6,979 nt of DNA from Planctomycetaceae bacterium. GTDB lineage: Bacteria; Planctomycetota; Planctomycetia; Planctomycetales; Planctomycetaceae. The stretch spans positions 1 through 6,979 of the forward strand of contig JAESQE010000162.1 of assembly GCA_016765335.1 (NCBI GenBank), written 5' to 3'. The notes under the pieces are model-generated. The model was not told the origin of the DNA and made no database searches. It saw only the letters and a program-made list of their open reading frames with translations. The position numbers and the translations under genes are program-made. Within the stretch, counting starts at the first letter, position 1, and the number at the start of each line of letters is the position of its first letter. This document shows, one piece after another, positions 1 through 5,914 of this stretch.

Positions 1-759
1 ATTCTCGTCATCAAAATCTAAAAGCACCAACGTATTGTCAAGTTCGTTTATGCAGTACAGCCATTTTCCATTCGGATGAAAACTGACATGTCGGGGACCA
101 GCTCCCGGTGCAGCTTTCCAAAATGAGCACTTCGAAAGCTTGCCTTGCTTCGAAATCCGAAAGACTTCAACATGATCGTTTCCTAGGTCTGCAACGCATA
201 CAAACTTTCCACTTTGATGGATCGCAACACCATGCGGGTGAGGCTTTTTTTGTCGTCTGGGATCTGCACTGGATCCTTCATGTTTAATTTTTGAAACAGT
301 ATTAATCAACCGACCTTGACTACCCACTGGAATTGCAGAAGTTCCTTCGCCGCCATAATGGCAAACCAAAGCAACTTTCCCCTGAGCAGAAACCTCAATG
401 TGCGTCGTGCCTGAATCCGCAGTCGTTGCGGTGCTGAATTGCTTCAAGCTGCCATCTTTTTTATTTATGCGATACGCTCGAACAAAACCATTGGGCTGCC
501 CTTTTTCAACTGCTTCGCTTGTTCCGGCATACAAAATTGGTTTCGTGGGATGCAGATCCATAAAACCGGTTCGCACATCGCCGGCTGCAATTTCCAGTTC
601 CCCGAACTGACCGGTTTCAAGATCCAGACTGCATCGATAAATCACTGCTGGCTTTGCAGGACTGGCAATGTAAATCCATTGTTGCTCTGCCTGAGCCGTT
701 TGGTTGCCAGTAAGCAGAGAAGTAAATAGAACACAGCCAGCCAGAAGAGTTTTAAGCAT
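1..759 (-). CDS. Exported lactonase-family beta-propeller protein (3'-truncated by window edge)
   Basis: The minus-strand frame is open from ATG at 759 to base 1 (253 codons), and the C-terminus lies outside the window. Residues 1-24 look like a Sec signal peptide: MLK, a hydrophobic stretch, then TAQA before EQQ, a plausible signal peptidase I site. The rest reads as beta-propeller blades: 'PHPHGVAIHQSGKFVCVADL' followed by NDHVEVF, then 'GPRHVSFHPNGKWLYCINEL' followed by DNTLVLLDF. These are the repeated signatures of the 7-bladed lactonase family (PF10282), whose cytoplasmic member Pgl hydrolyses 6-phosphogluconolactone. Export makes that exact role unlikely here, so the substrate is unknown. 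About two thirds of a usual 350-400 residue protein is visible. An AGAAGG Shine-Dalgarno (768-773) lies 8 nt before the ATG and supports this start. A cysteine at residue 9 follows LAG, but the n-region is too short for a normal lipobox. The next feature upstream is an insertion sequence starting 158 bp away. Confidence 0.88.
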   Translation of the reverse strand, partial: MLKTLLAGCVLFTSLLTGNQTAQAEQQWIYIASPAKPAVIYRCSLDLETGQFGELEIAAGDVRTGFMDLHPTKPILYAGTSEAVEKGQPNGFVRAYRINKKDGSLKQFSTATTADSGTTHIEVSAQGKVALVCHYGGEGTSAIPVGSQGRLINTVSKIKHEGSSADPRRQKKPHPHGVAIHQSGKFVCVADLGNDHVEVFRISKQGKLSKCSFWKAAPGAGPRHVSFHPNGKWLYCINELDNTLVLLDFDDEN

Positions 760-917
760 CGAATCAGCCTTCTTGAGAAGCGTTCAGAATTGGAACTTAT
801 TTTGTATACGCATTCTATTCTGCGTCGAATCACCCCAGAAAGCAAACAACACAACAGTCAGGTGTATTAATTTTAAGAGGCACTTTCTTAATAAGGCCTC
901 AGATTCGAGTAAAAAAA
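760..917. other. Intergenic region between the insertion sequence and the lactonase gene
   Basis: This 158-bp stretch has no coding potential that I can support. It must hold the promoter of the minus-strand lactonase gene if the insertion sequence does not supply one. A TATACA hexamer (minus strand, around 804-809) could be a -10 box, but no good -35 sits 15-18 nt upstream, so no promoter is called. A GAGGC/GCCTC inverted repeat (877-881 and 896-900) and a run of seven A (911-917) directly abut the left end of the insertion sequence. One copy of ATACGCATTC (806-815) also occurs here; the same 10-mer recurs at two other places to the right. Confidence 0.5.
768..773 (-). promoter_or_regulatory. 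Ribosome binding site of the lactonase-family gene
   Basis: The minus strand reads AGAAGG, 8 nt before the ATG at 759. It is the clearest Shine-Dalgarno in the window and fixes the start of the exported beta-propeller gene. Confidence 0.7.
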
Positions 918-951
918 GGTTCATCCGACTAATGCGTGTTTTGCTTGATGG
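918..951 (+). repeat. Left terminal inverted repeat of the ISL3 element
   Basis: Reading inward from 918, this begins GGTTCATCCG and ends TGATGG. It matches the reverse complement of 2263-2296 except at three positions (AC against GT at repeat positions 11-12, and T against C at position 28). The transposase stop codon (TGA, 921-923 on the minus strand) lies inside this repeat, so coding sequence and transposon end overlap. Confidence 0.92.
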
Positions 952-2172
952 ATCGCCAGGATCTTTAATTTGAAATACTCCTGGTTTCGGTAGCCGTAAG
1001 CTGTTCGTTTCAGTGTTTTGATTTTATTGTTCAAGCCTTCCAGCGTCTTGGCAAACTTCTGCAAGATCATCACGCCGCTGCTTTTCGTCTGGCGGCACCA
1101 ACTATTCAACAAGTTCGCTGCTTGCTCTGTTGATTCCAGAATTCTTTCAACGACTCTTTTAAATAGTATGCTGTGGCTAACGGTTTGTTGAGTGACAACG
1201 CTTCTTGTAACCGGGTTGATTCGCCATGGTTGTCGTTCAGATTATCCTGATTCTTCAGCAACAGCCACCGCGTCCCCTTGAGCACGTTCTTCTCCAATAG
1301 CCCCGATGCTTCCCGATACAACTGACGCCGCAACTCGGACAATTTATCGTTGAACAACTTGACCAGATGGAAGCGATCAAGCACCAACATCGCGTTCGGT
1401 AAATTCTCAGTAACCGCTTTAATATACGCCGGTGACATGTCGATCGCTACCGCTTTAATCTGAGCACCCGCTTTTTTCAGTCGAGTCCAAAAAGGCGTTA
1501 AAGCCTCTGATTTACGACCATTTCCGACAAACAACACGTTGCCTCGATCCAAATCCAACACCAGCGTCAGATACTTGTGCCCTTTACGCACAGCGATTTC
1601 ATCGATGGCAATTCGTTGCACCTCTTTTAGTCGAGGACGACTGAATTTCTTTTTCAAATGACGATGTTCGATGTCACGAATCAAGTCCCAGCCAACGCCT
1701 AAATGCCGAGCGACATCTAATACCAAACTCAATTAAAAACTGCGAGACGTGATCGATCGTGGCCTTGTACTGACCAAGACTTAGGAAACGTTCAACACGC
1801 AAACAAATACGCGAATGCGTATAACGTCGTGGCAAACCGCAGCAATCCCAGAGCGTATTGTTCGAAGAGTTTCGTGTAACGTTTTTTGCTCTTAGCGAAG
1901 GGAATCTTGACTTGCCGAACCAAGTGGCAAGCACGACAGCGAACTCGGGGAATGGCGAATTCAATTTCGATTTGTTGTGATCCCAGCGGAACGGTTTTGA
2001 ATCGCCGGGTGACTTTTCCTTGAGAAATGAGACGCTTGGGATTGCAGTGCGAACAACAAAGAGATTCTCGGGATTGCGAGATGACACAGATCAGTTGATG
2101 GTCTTCAGAGAAAATCTGATCCAGTTGATATCCGTGAACACCCAGTATGTGGTAGAGTAATCGCTGGGGCAT
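921..2172 (-). pseudogene. ISL3-family transposase, disrupted (DDE_Tnp_ISL3)
   Basis: Three fragments in different frames make one transposase. Fragment 1 (2172-1792) starts at ATG in MPQRLLYHILGVHGYQ. It has a Cys-rich zinc-binding region (CCSHC, then CRAC) and reads normally to LFEQYALGLLRFATT, then runs into unrelated residues and a stop. Fragment 2 (1732-1106) resumes the protein at DVARHLGVGWD. It carries the first catalytic Asp (IAIDE), the second (VAIDMSP) and the DRFHLVKLFNDKL motif, then goes out of frame after FWNQQSKQ. Fragment 3 continues in another frame from about 1118 (ANLLNSWC) to 921, with NNKIKTLKRTAYGYRNQEYF holding the probable catalytic Glu. Lesions are about 100 extra nt at about 1722-1825, a likely 1-nt loss near 1119, and an apparent in-frame loss of about 20 codons near 1041-1046, where FAKTL joins directly to EGLNNKIK. 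Fragment 1 has an upstream in-frame ATG at 2241, but family similarity starts at 2172. No functional protein is expected. Confidence 0.9.
1807..1822. repeat. Perfect 6-bp hairpin inside the extra segment of the transposase
   Basis: On the minus strand ATACGC-ATTC-GCGTAT forms a perfect 6-bp stem with a 4-nt loop. It lies at the start of the stretch that has no counterpart in the expected transposase protein. A near-identical hairpin lies at 2411-2428 on the other strand. Confidence 0.6.
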
Positions 2173-2262
2173 GATTGGTCTCGACTTGCTGATTTTTGTG
2201 GTAAAAAACCAGATGAGACAGTCATGCCCTGTTTTATTCAATCGTGCAAAGTTTGCAAAACT

Positions 2263-2296
2263 CCATCAGGCAAAACACGCATTAACCGGATGAACC
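2263..2296 (-). repeat. Right terminal inverted repeat of the ISL3 element
   Basis: Read on the minus strand from 2296 inward, this begins GGTTCATCCG and contains the core TAATGCGTGTTTTGC shared exactly with the left end. It lies upstream of the transposase start, the usual position for the promoter-side end. Confidence 0.92.
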
Positions 2297-2326
2297 GTAA
2301 ATCACTTCCCTCCCTCTGCTAAAGAC

Positions 2327-2353
2327 AAGGCAAAGCACGCTAAAGCGTGAACT
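2327..2353. repeat. REP-like hairpin resembling the IS tip
   Basis: CACGC-TAAA-GCGTG (2336-2349) is a perfect 5-bp stem with a 4-nt loop. The stretch leading into it, AGGCAAAGCACGC, matches AGGCAAAACACGC of the right IS repeat at 12 of 13 bases, and TGAAC follows in both. It stands in the same orientation as the IS end, about 60 bp outside the element. Confidence 0.5.
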
Positions 2354-2410
2354 CCAACTATTTGCAATCCGAACTATTGTGACTTGAACCATCCAAAGCA
2401 TGTGCATTCC

Positions 2411-2428
2411 GATACGCATTCGTGTATC
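2411..2428. repeat. Hairpin GATACGC-ATTC-GTGTATC
   Basis: This is a 7-bp stem with one G-T pair closing an ATTC loop. It shares ATACGCATTCG with the minus-strand hairpin at 1807-1822. Confidence 0.5.
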
Positions 2429-2459
2429 AGTCGATAATTAAATTCGTCGCGTTAATGCA

Positions 2460-2510
2460 AATGCCTTGGATCGTTTTTTGATGTTTTATCAATACACGAA
2501 ACAAGGCATT
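2460..2510 (-). terminator. Nested 51-nt inverted repeat downstream of the SIS-domain gene
   Basis: The outer stem is AATGCCTTG/CAAGGCATT (9 bp, perfect: 2460-2468 and 2502-2510). Inside are TCGT/ACGA (2471-2474 and 2496-2499) and TTGAT/ATCAA (2478-2482 and 2488-2492) around a GTTTT loop, giving a long interrupted hairpin of about 18 pairs. It begins 43 nt after the SIS stop codon in the direction of transcription. The sequence following it on the minus strand (TTGCATTAACG) lacks a U-tract, so it is not a classical intrinsic terminator. It may be a 3'-end stabilising structure or an operator-like site. Confidence 0.45.
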
Positions 2511-2553
2511 GTTCATTTTGACCAGGATCAGGTTGGCTGAAAATCGAAGGATA

Positions 2554-3573
2554 TTATCCTACAAATTCATTTCCAACTTTACGGGCACGTACGGGTTTGT
2601 CGATATCGATCTCTAATGATATTCCAATTTCGACTAAGACGTTCCAGCCGGCACACATTTGAACGAAGGTGCTCAAACTACCCGCAGATGGTATTTTAAT
2701 TGTTGGGAAAATGGTGTCTCGGTCAGCAATGGCAATGATGTTAAGCCCCACTCCTTTGCTCAGTACTTCTGCGAACTTTTCCTCAGAATCGAGGTAGGGG
2801 TCAACCCACAGCACGACATCATTCTCGTTCATTATTTCTTCGATACCATGTACCGCATAGGTTCCTTCAAGGTAGTCTGATTGCTTACGAGTAATTTCGT
2901 TCGTTTTCAGAGTCAACTCCTCAGCAACGCCATCGTTTCGCCCGGCCCAATAAATGGTGTCTGCATTTGCAAGTTGATCGATTAGCTTGGGATCGATTGG
3001 TGTCGTCAGTGCATCTTGCATATCGTCAGCAAGCTTGTCGAGTTGACTTTTCAGTTGTGATTCTCCCGATACGTGCTCCAACAAGGCCAGATAAAACAGG
3101 GCTTGTTCTACAACACTTTTGGTCGCAGCGACTGCGCCTTCTTTGCCACAATCAAGAACATAACCACGGTTTGCCAGTGATTCTAGTTGAGAGTCTGCAA
3201 ACGCGGTGAGACTGTAACAGTTCTTATGTCCCGCTTCAGTGAGTTTTTTGAATAGACCAATTACTTCAGCTGTTCTTCCAGAATTAGAAAGAGCAAACAC
3301 CGCCCAGTCAGCAAGTTGATACTCTTGTGCCTGACGACCTGCTTCGGTCTGTAATGCAAGAGAATGTCCTTGCACGCTGGCGGTTCGCATCATGTTTTTC
3401 GCGGGGAAAATACGACTGGAGCCTTCCCCGGTGAGAAGTAGCTTTCCCACCTTTGCAATCTCAGCTGCGGTTTCCTGCATGCTGGTGGTGTTAAAATTGC
3501 GGACAATTTCTGGCGTAGCAAGCATGTCTTGCGTTAAGCCGTAACCGGAGTACTTTTCGTCGGTAGAATTCAT
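2554..3573 (-). CDS. Double-SIS-domain sugar-phosphate isomerase/deaminase-like protein
   Basis: The protein has 339 residues, ATG at 3573 and a GGAAA ribosome site at 3581-3585. It has two SIS (sugar isomerase) domains in the arrangement of the GlmS isomerase half, without the N-terminal glutaminase domain. Domain 1 shows GEGSS (49-53), SNSGRT (96-101) and ATKS (150-153), the expected phosphosugar-binding loops. Domain 2 shows GRND (211-214), then E219, K223 and E226 in AEELTLKTNEI. EGTYAVHGIEE (236-246) aligns with the GlmS loop carrying the ring-opening His, here H242. The C-terminal VRARKVG resembles the GlmS tail with its catalytic Lys, here K332. It should therefore act on a 6-phospho amino or keto sugar without using glutamine, as GlcN6P deaminases of the GlmD type, AgaS or FrlB-like deglycases do. 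Which of these it is cannot be read from sequence. It follows the phosphofructokinase gene by 118 bp on the same strand, so its product may be fructose 6-phosphate passed to that enzyme. Confidence 0.87.
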   Translation of the reverse strand: MNSTDEKYSGYGLTQDMLATPEIVRNFNTTSMQETAAEIAKVGKLLLTGEGSSRIFPAKNMMRTASVQGHSLALQTEAGRQAQEYQLADWAVFALSNSGRTAEVIGLFKKLTEAGHKNCYSLTAFADSQLESLANRGYVLDCGKEGAVAATKSVVEQALFYLALLEHVSGESQLKSQLDKLADDMQDALTTPIDPKLIDQLANADTIYWAGRNDGVAEELTLKTNEITRKQSDYLEGTYAVHGIEEIMNENDVVLWVDPYLDSEEKFAEVLSKGVGLNIIAIADRDTIFPTIKIPSAGSLSTFVQMCAGWNVLVEIGISLEIDIDKPVRARKVGNEFVG

Positions 3574-3691
3574 GAGAGGCTTTCCATATTAAAGGTGTGA
3601 TTGCTGGATCTGTTTGAGCAAAGGTTCCGGACAGAGCGATGCTTGGTTATGTGCCCTGCCCAGCCTGCTGCAACTGCGTACAAAGAGGAAC

Positions 3692-4888
3692 CTATTTGGG
3701 TAATGATTGGTAATCTGGCAAATCGCCGATGAGTGGATTGAGGTAATTTGTGAACGCTTTGGTGACATCCATTCCTGACTTCGTAATAAAATGATCGGGC
3801 ATCGGTCGTTCGTGATTGGCGACATTCTTGAGAGCTGCGGTTCCAAATTCGATTCGGTAAGGTTCGTTGCGTTTTGATACACGATCCATTGTGACCATGA
3901 CTCCCCCCTGCCCCTTGATGGCAAGTTTCACAGCTTGCTTCCCGCAATTGTAGGCTTCCTGGTAATCAAGTTTCACGGCTCGGTCTGCTGCACACATTTG
4001 TAATGACTCGCAAACTTGAAACTCACCACGCCAGCCGAATTCATCACTGATGATACGATGCAATATCATCGCTGCGCTGGTCCCGCCCATTGCTCCAAAT
4101 TCTACATTTTCAAAGCGATCTTTGGTTTCTGATGCACTGACCGGCGAACCATCTGGGTTAGTGATTCCTTCTCCACAGACGATAGAAACATAACCGTATT
4201 TCTCTTGTGTCTTCTGAACAGCTGCCAGAAATTCTTTGCGAATAAACGGGCGTTCGGGAAGCAAGATAATGTGAGGGGGGTCACCAGCTTTGCGGCGAGC
4301 ACAGGCGGCAGCTGCGGGGAGCCAACCTGCACTTCGTCCAACTGTTTGGAAGACTGAAAACTGATCGACTCGTTGCATGTTTTTCGCAAGCAGGCCTCCC
4401 TGAAGCACACTCATCGCGACATAGCGAGCTGCCGAGGGGAATCCTGGTGTGTGGTCCGTGCCAAACAGGTCGTTATCTACTGTTTTGGGGACTCCGACAC
4501 CGGTCATTTCCCAGCCTTTGAGATTGGCATATTCAACAACACGATGAATCGTATCCATCGTGTCGTTGCCCCCGATCATGAAGAAGTAGCGAATGTTCCT
4601 TTTCTTTAATTGCTTGAGAATCGGTTCGAAATGTTCTTCTTGTAATTTGAGGCGAGTCGATCCTAAGGCACTGCTGGGGGTCTGCTTTAGATTTTTCAAT
4701 AGGTCTGAATCAACCTTGGAGAAGTCGAGGAGTTTATTATTAAGAACTCCTTCGATCCCAAATCGCATTCCGAAAATTGTGTCGATCTTTTTGCTCTTCA
4801 GAACTGATTCGACAACACCAACAAGCGAAGCGTTAATCACAGAGGTTGGACCTCCTGATTGACCAACAATTGCATTTCCCGGTTGCAT
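3692..4888 (-). CDS. pfp: 6-phosphofructokinase, probably pyrophosphate-dependent
   Basis: The protein has 398 residues, a normal length for this PFK clade. It phosphorylates fructose 6-phosphate to fructose 1,6-bisphosphate in the cytoplasm. The nucleotide or PPi loop is GQSGGPT (9-15). GGNDT (106-110) has Asp109 where ATP-PFKs have Gly (E. coli G104), and PKTVDND (134-140) has Lys135 where ATP enzymes have Gly (E. coli G124). This D/K pair is the accepted signature of PPi use, making the reaction reversible. Catalytic Asp138 is present, as are TPGF (147-150), GRSAGWL (184-190) and GEG (239-241). Position 108 is Asn instead of the Asp common in GGDDS/GGDGS; from memory this variant occurs in related bacterial PFKs, but it should be checked. 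The ATG at 4888 follows a purine-rich AAGAAGAAAG, a weak ribosome site. A gap of 134 bp separates it from the GATase-like gene upstream, and no clear promoter is seen there. The SIS-domain gene lies downstream. Confidence 0.92.
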   Translation of the reverse strand: MQPGNAIVGQSGGPTSVINASLVGVVESVLKSKKIDTIFGMRFGIEGVLNNKLLDFSKVDSDLLKNLKQTPSSALGSTRLKLQEEHFEPILKQLKKRNIRYFFMIGGNDTMDTIHRVVEYANLKGWEMTGVGVPKTVDNDLFGTDHTPGFPSAARYVAMSVLQGGLLAKNMQRVDQFSVFQTVGRSAGWLPAAAACARRKAGDPPHIILLPERPFIRKEFLAAVQKTQEKYGYVSIVCGEGITNPDGSPVSASETKDRFENVEFGAMGGTSAAMILHRIISDEFGWRGEFQVCESLQMCAADRAVKLDYQEAYNCGKQAVKLAIKGQGGVMVTMDRVSKRNEPYRIEFGTAALKNVANHERPMPDHFITKSGMDVTKAFTNYLNPLIGDLPDYQSLPK

Positions 4889-5022
4889 AATATTTCTTTC
4901 TTCTTACCCACCAGTGCAGTTTGCTTGCTAATCCAGCGGGGGCCTCTGATGTGTTTTTAGTGGAGTCATCTGTAGTGACGTAATTTGGTAGCTTTTATTG
5001 TGCCGATGATACCGTGTTTGAT

Positions 5023-5784
5023 TCAGCTGTCCAAGCGTCCCACCCAGGCAATGAGTTGTTGAACGAATCTCATATAATAATTACCAACTTCAATCTCTTC
5101 TGCCCCATCTGCCTGAGCACAAACCCGTTCAGGCCCCCAATCAACAAGTGGGCCGACCCAGTGTGGTGCCAAATCGGTCATCAAAGCTGCTACTCGTCCA
5201 GGTAAGGAATCATCAATCACCAGCAATGGTGCACTTTCCTGATGTGTCATCGTACATATTGTCTGGTCATCATCAAGGGAGGCAGAATAGCGTTCGGCTT
5301 CTAAAAGAACTGTCGCATTTTCTGCTGCTTTAACTTTGTTGTACCCTCCAATTAAAGCCGGACGATCATTCCAGGGAAGATTATTTGTGATGGGGTGCTG
5401 AACTTTGCATCTTATAAATGTTGGTTGATCACAGTTTTGACGATCATCCTCTTCTGCAATTTCAACGGGCAATAACTGACTGACTAAAGTGCCAGACCAG
5501 TTCCCGCCAGATCCCTGATAAGACTCCCAACCTCCAATCATCAACAGCCCGGTCCCTTGCTGAACCTGCTTGGCGATGCTTGCTTGAAGTGAATGCGAGA
5601 TGTTTTCAGCAGGGTAGTCGCTGATGATGATTAAATTTTTCGGAGAAGTCAGAGCTTCCTCAGAAACAGCGACATCACTGGCTAGATAGTCGAATCCCCA
5701 GCCAGCATTGGCAAGAGAACCTGCTAGATAACTGGCAGCGGTTTGGAGTGTGGTATCGCCGAGAAATAGTATGGGATTGGACAT
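5023..5784 (-). CDS. GATase1-like protein (putative glutamine-amidotransferase fold, no evident nucleophile)
   Basis: The protein is 253 residues and cytoplasmic, with no signal peptide or membrane segment. The sequence fits the GATase1_like family (PF07090; class I amidotransferase/flavodoxin-like fold): an N-terminal ILFLGD strand, ISDYPAENIS (54-63), LLMIGGWESYQGSGGNW (80-96), and a C-terminal part with TDLAPHWVGPLVDWGPE (203-219) and GNYYMRFVQQLIAWV (234-248). At the nucleophile-elbow position, where true amidotransferases have GxCxG, the sequence is GGWESY, without cysteine. Glutamine hydrolysis by the usual triad is therefore not expected. Members I know of are uncharacterised, sometimes as domains next to VWA proteins, so the function is unknown. 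The ATG at 5784 has no Shine-Dalgarno. Instead an extended -10 (TGGTACAAT) ends 6 nt before it. The phosphofructokinase gene lies downstream; no evidence beyond order links the two. Confidence 0.8.
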   Translation of the reverse strand: MSNPILFLGDTTLQTAASYLAGSLANAGWGFDYLASDVAVSEEALTSPKNLIIISDYPAENISHSLQASIAKQVQQGTGLLMIGGWESYQGSGGNWSGTLVSQLLPVEIAEEDDRQNCDQPTFIRCKVQHPITNNLPWNDRPALIGGYNKVKAAENATVLLEAERYSASLDDDQTICTMTHQESAPLLVIDDSLPGRVAALMTDLAPHWVGPLVDWGPERVCAQADGAEEIEVGNYYMRFVQQLIAWVGRLDS

Positions 5785-5914
5785 ATTCGCATTGTACCAG
5801 CTAAAATTTACGGTTCAATTTCAAGGGATACCAAATTTAAGTAGAGGAATTAATCAGTGAGTATAATTGATAAAATCTGGCTCGTTTCTCTAAGTCGCCA
5901 TAAATCATGACACT
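5785..5914. other. Intergenic region between SRAP stop and GATase-like start
   Basis: This 130-bp AT-rich non-coding stretch contains the candidate promoter of the GATase-like gene. I see no hairpin followed by a U-tract that would end the SRAP transcript. Confidence 0.5.
5791..5818 (-). promoter_or_regulatory. Candidate sigma-70 promoter with extended -10, possibly giving a leaderless mRNA
   Basis: On the minus strand, TTGAAC (5813-5818) and TACAAT (5791-5796) are spaced by 16 nt, with TGG immediately before the -10 (extended TGn motif, 5797-5799). The six bases GCGAAT then lead straight to the ATG at 5784, so the expected transcription start is at or next to the A of the start codon. No purine-rich ribosome site lies in between. 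Confidence 0.55.

Larger units (their letters stand above)
918..2296 (-). mobile_element. Decayed ISL3-family insertion sequence (about 1.38 kb)
   Basis: The ends are set by an imperfect 34-bp terminal inverted repeat (918-951 and 2263-2296, 31 of 34 positions identical), both beginning GGTTCATCCG when read inward. Between them lies a single transposase gene on the minus strand whose fragments carry the ISL3 hallmarks: an N-terminal Cys-rich zinc-binding region and a DDE catalytic core. The size of 1379 bp fits the family. ISL3 elements usually make an 8-bp target duplication. The flanks (TAAAAAAA at 910-917, GTAAATCA at 2297-2304) do not match; the best offset alignment, GTAAAAAA (909-916) against GTAAATCA, matches 6 of 8. 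The insertion is therefore old, or its ends were altered. The transposase is disrupted, so the element could move only with a transposase supplied from another copy. Confidence 0.9.
2297..2553. other. Non-coding interval with hairpins between the IS and the SIS gene
   Basis: This 257-bp interval has no credible gene. It contains, from left to right, a REP-like hairpin (2336-2349), a 7-bp hairpin with ATTC loop (2411-2428) and a 51-nt nested inverted repeat (2460-2510). On the minus strand it is the 3' region of the SIS-domain gene, so some of these structures may act in mRNA 3'-end formation or stability. Confidence 0.6.

Noticed and set aside
733..759. Lipoprotein signal in the lactonase-family protein (LAGC at residues 6-9)
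   Set aside because: Only eight residues precede the Cys, too few for a normal n- and h-region. The TAQA site at 21-24 is a better signal peptidase I site.
398..973. Plus-strand open frames of 70-96 residues
   Set aside because: They are antisense to the clearly coding lactonase gene or cross the IS border. They have no ribosome site or recognisable motif.
1674..2087. 137-residue minus-strand open frame across the IS
   Set aside because: It overlaps the transposase in another frame, its residues resemble no protein I know, and the real transposase motifs (CxxC, DDE) lie in the other frames.
3570..3947. Minus-strand open frames of 125 and 111 residues at the phosphofructokinase/SIS boundary
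   Set aside because: Both are out-of-frame shadows of the phosphofructokinase 3' end extending into the intergenic gap. They show no recognisable composition or domain.
4102..4862. Open frames of 78-102 residues on both strands within the phosphofructokinase gene
   Set aside because: They are shadows of a strongly conserved gene.
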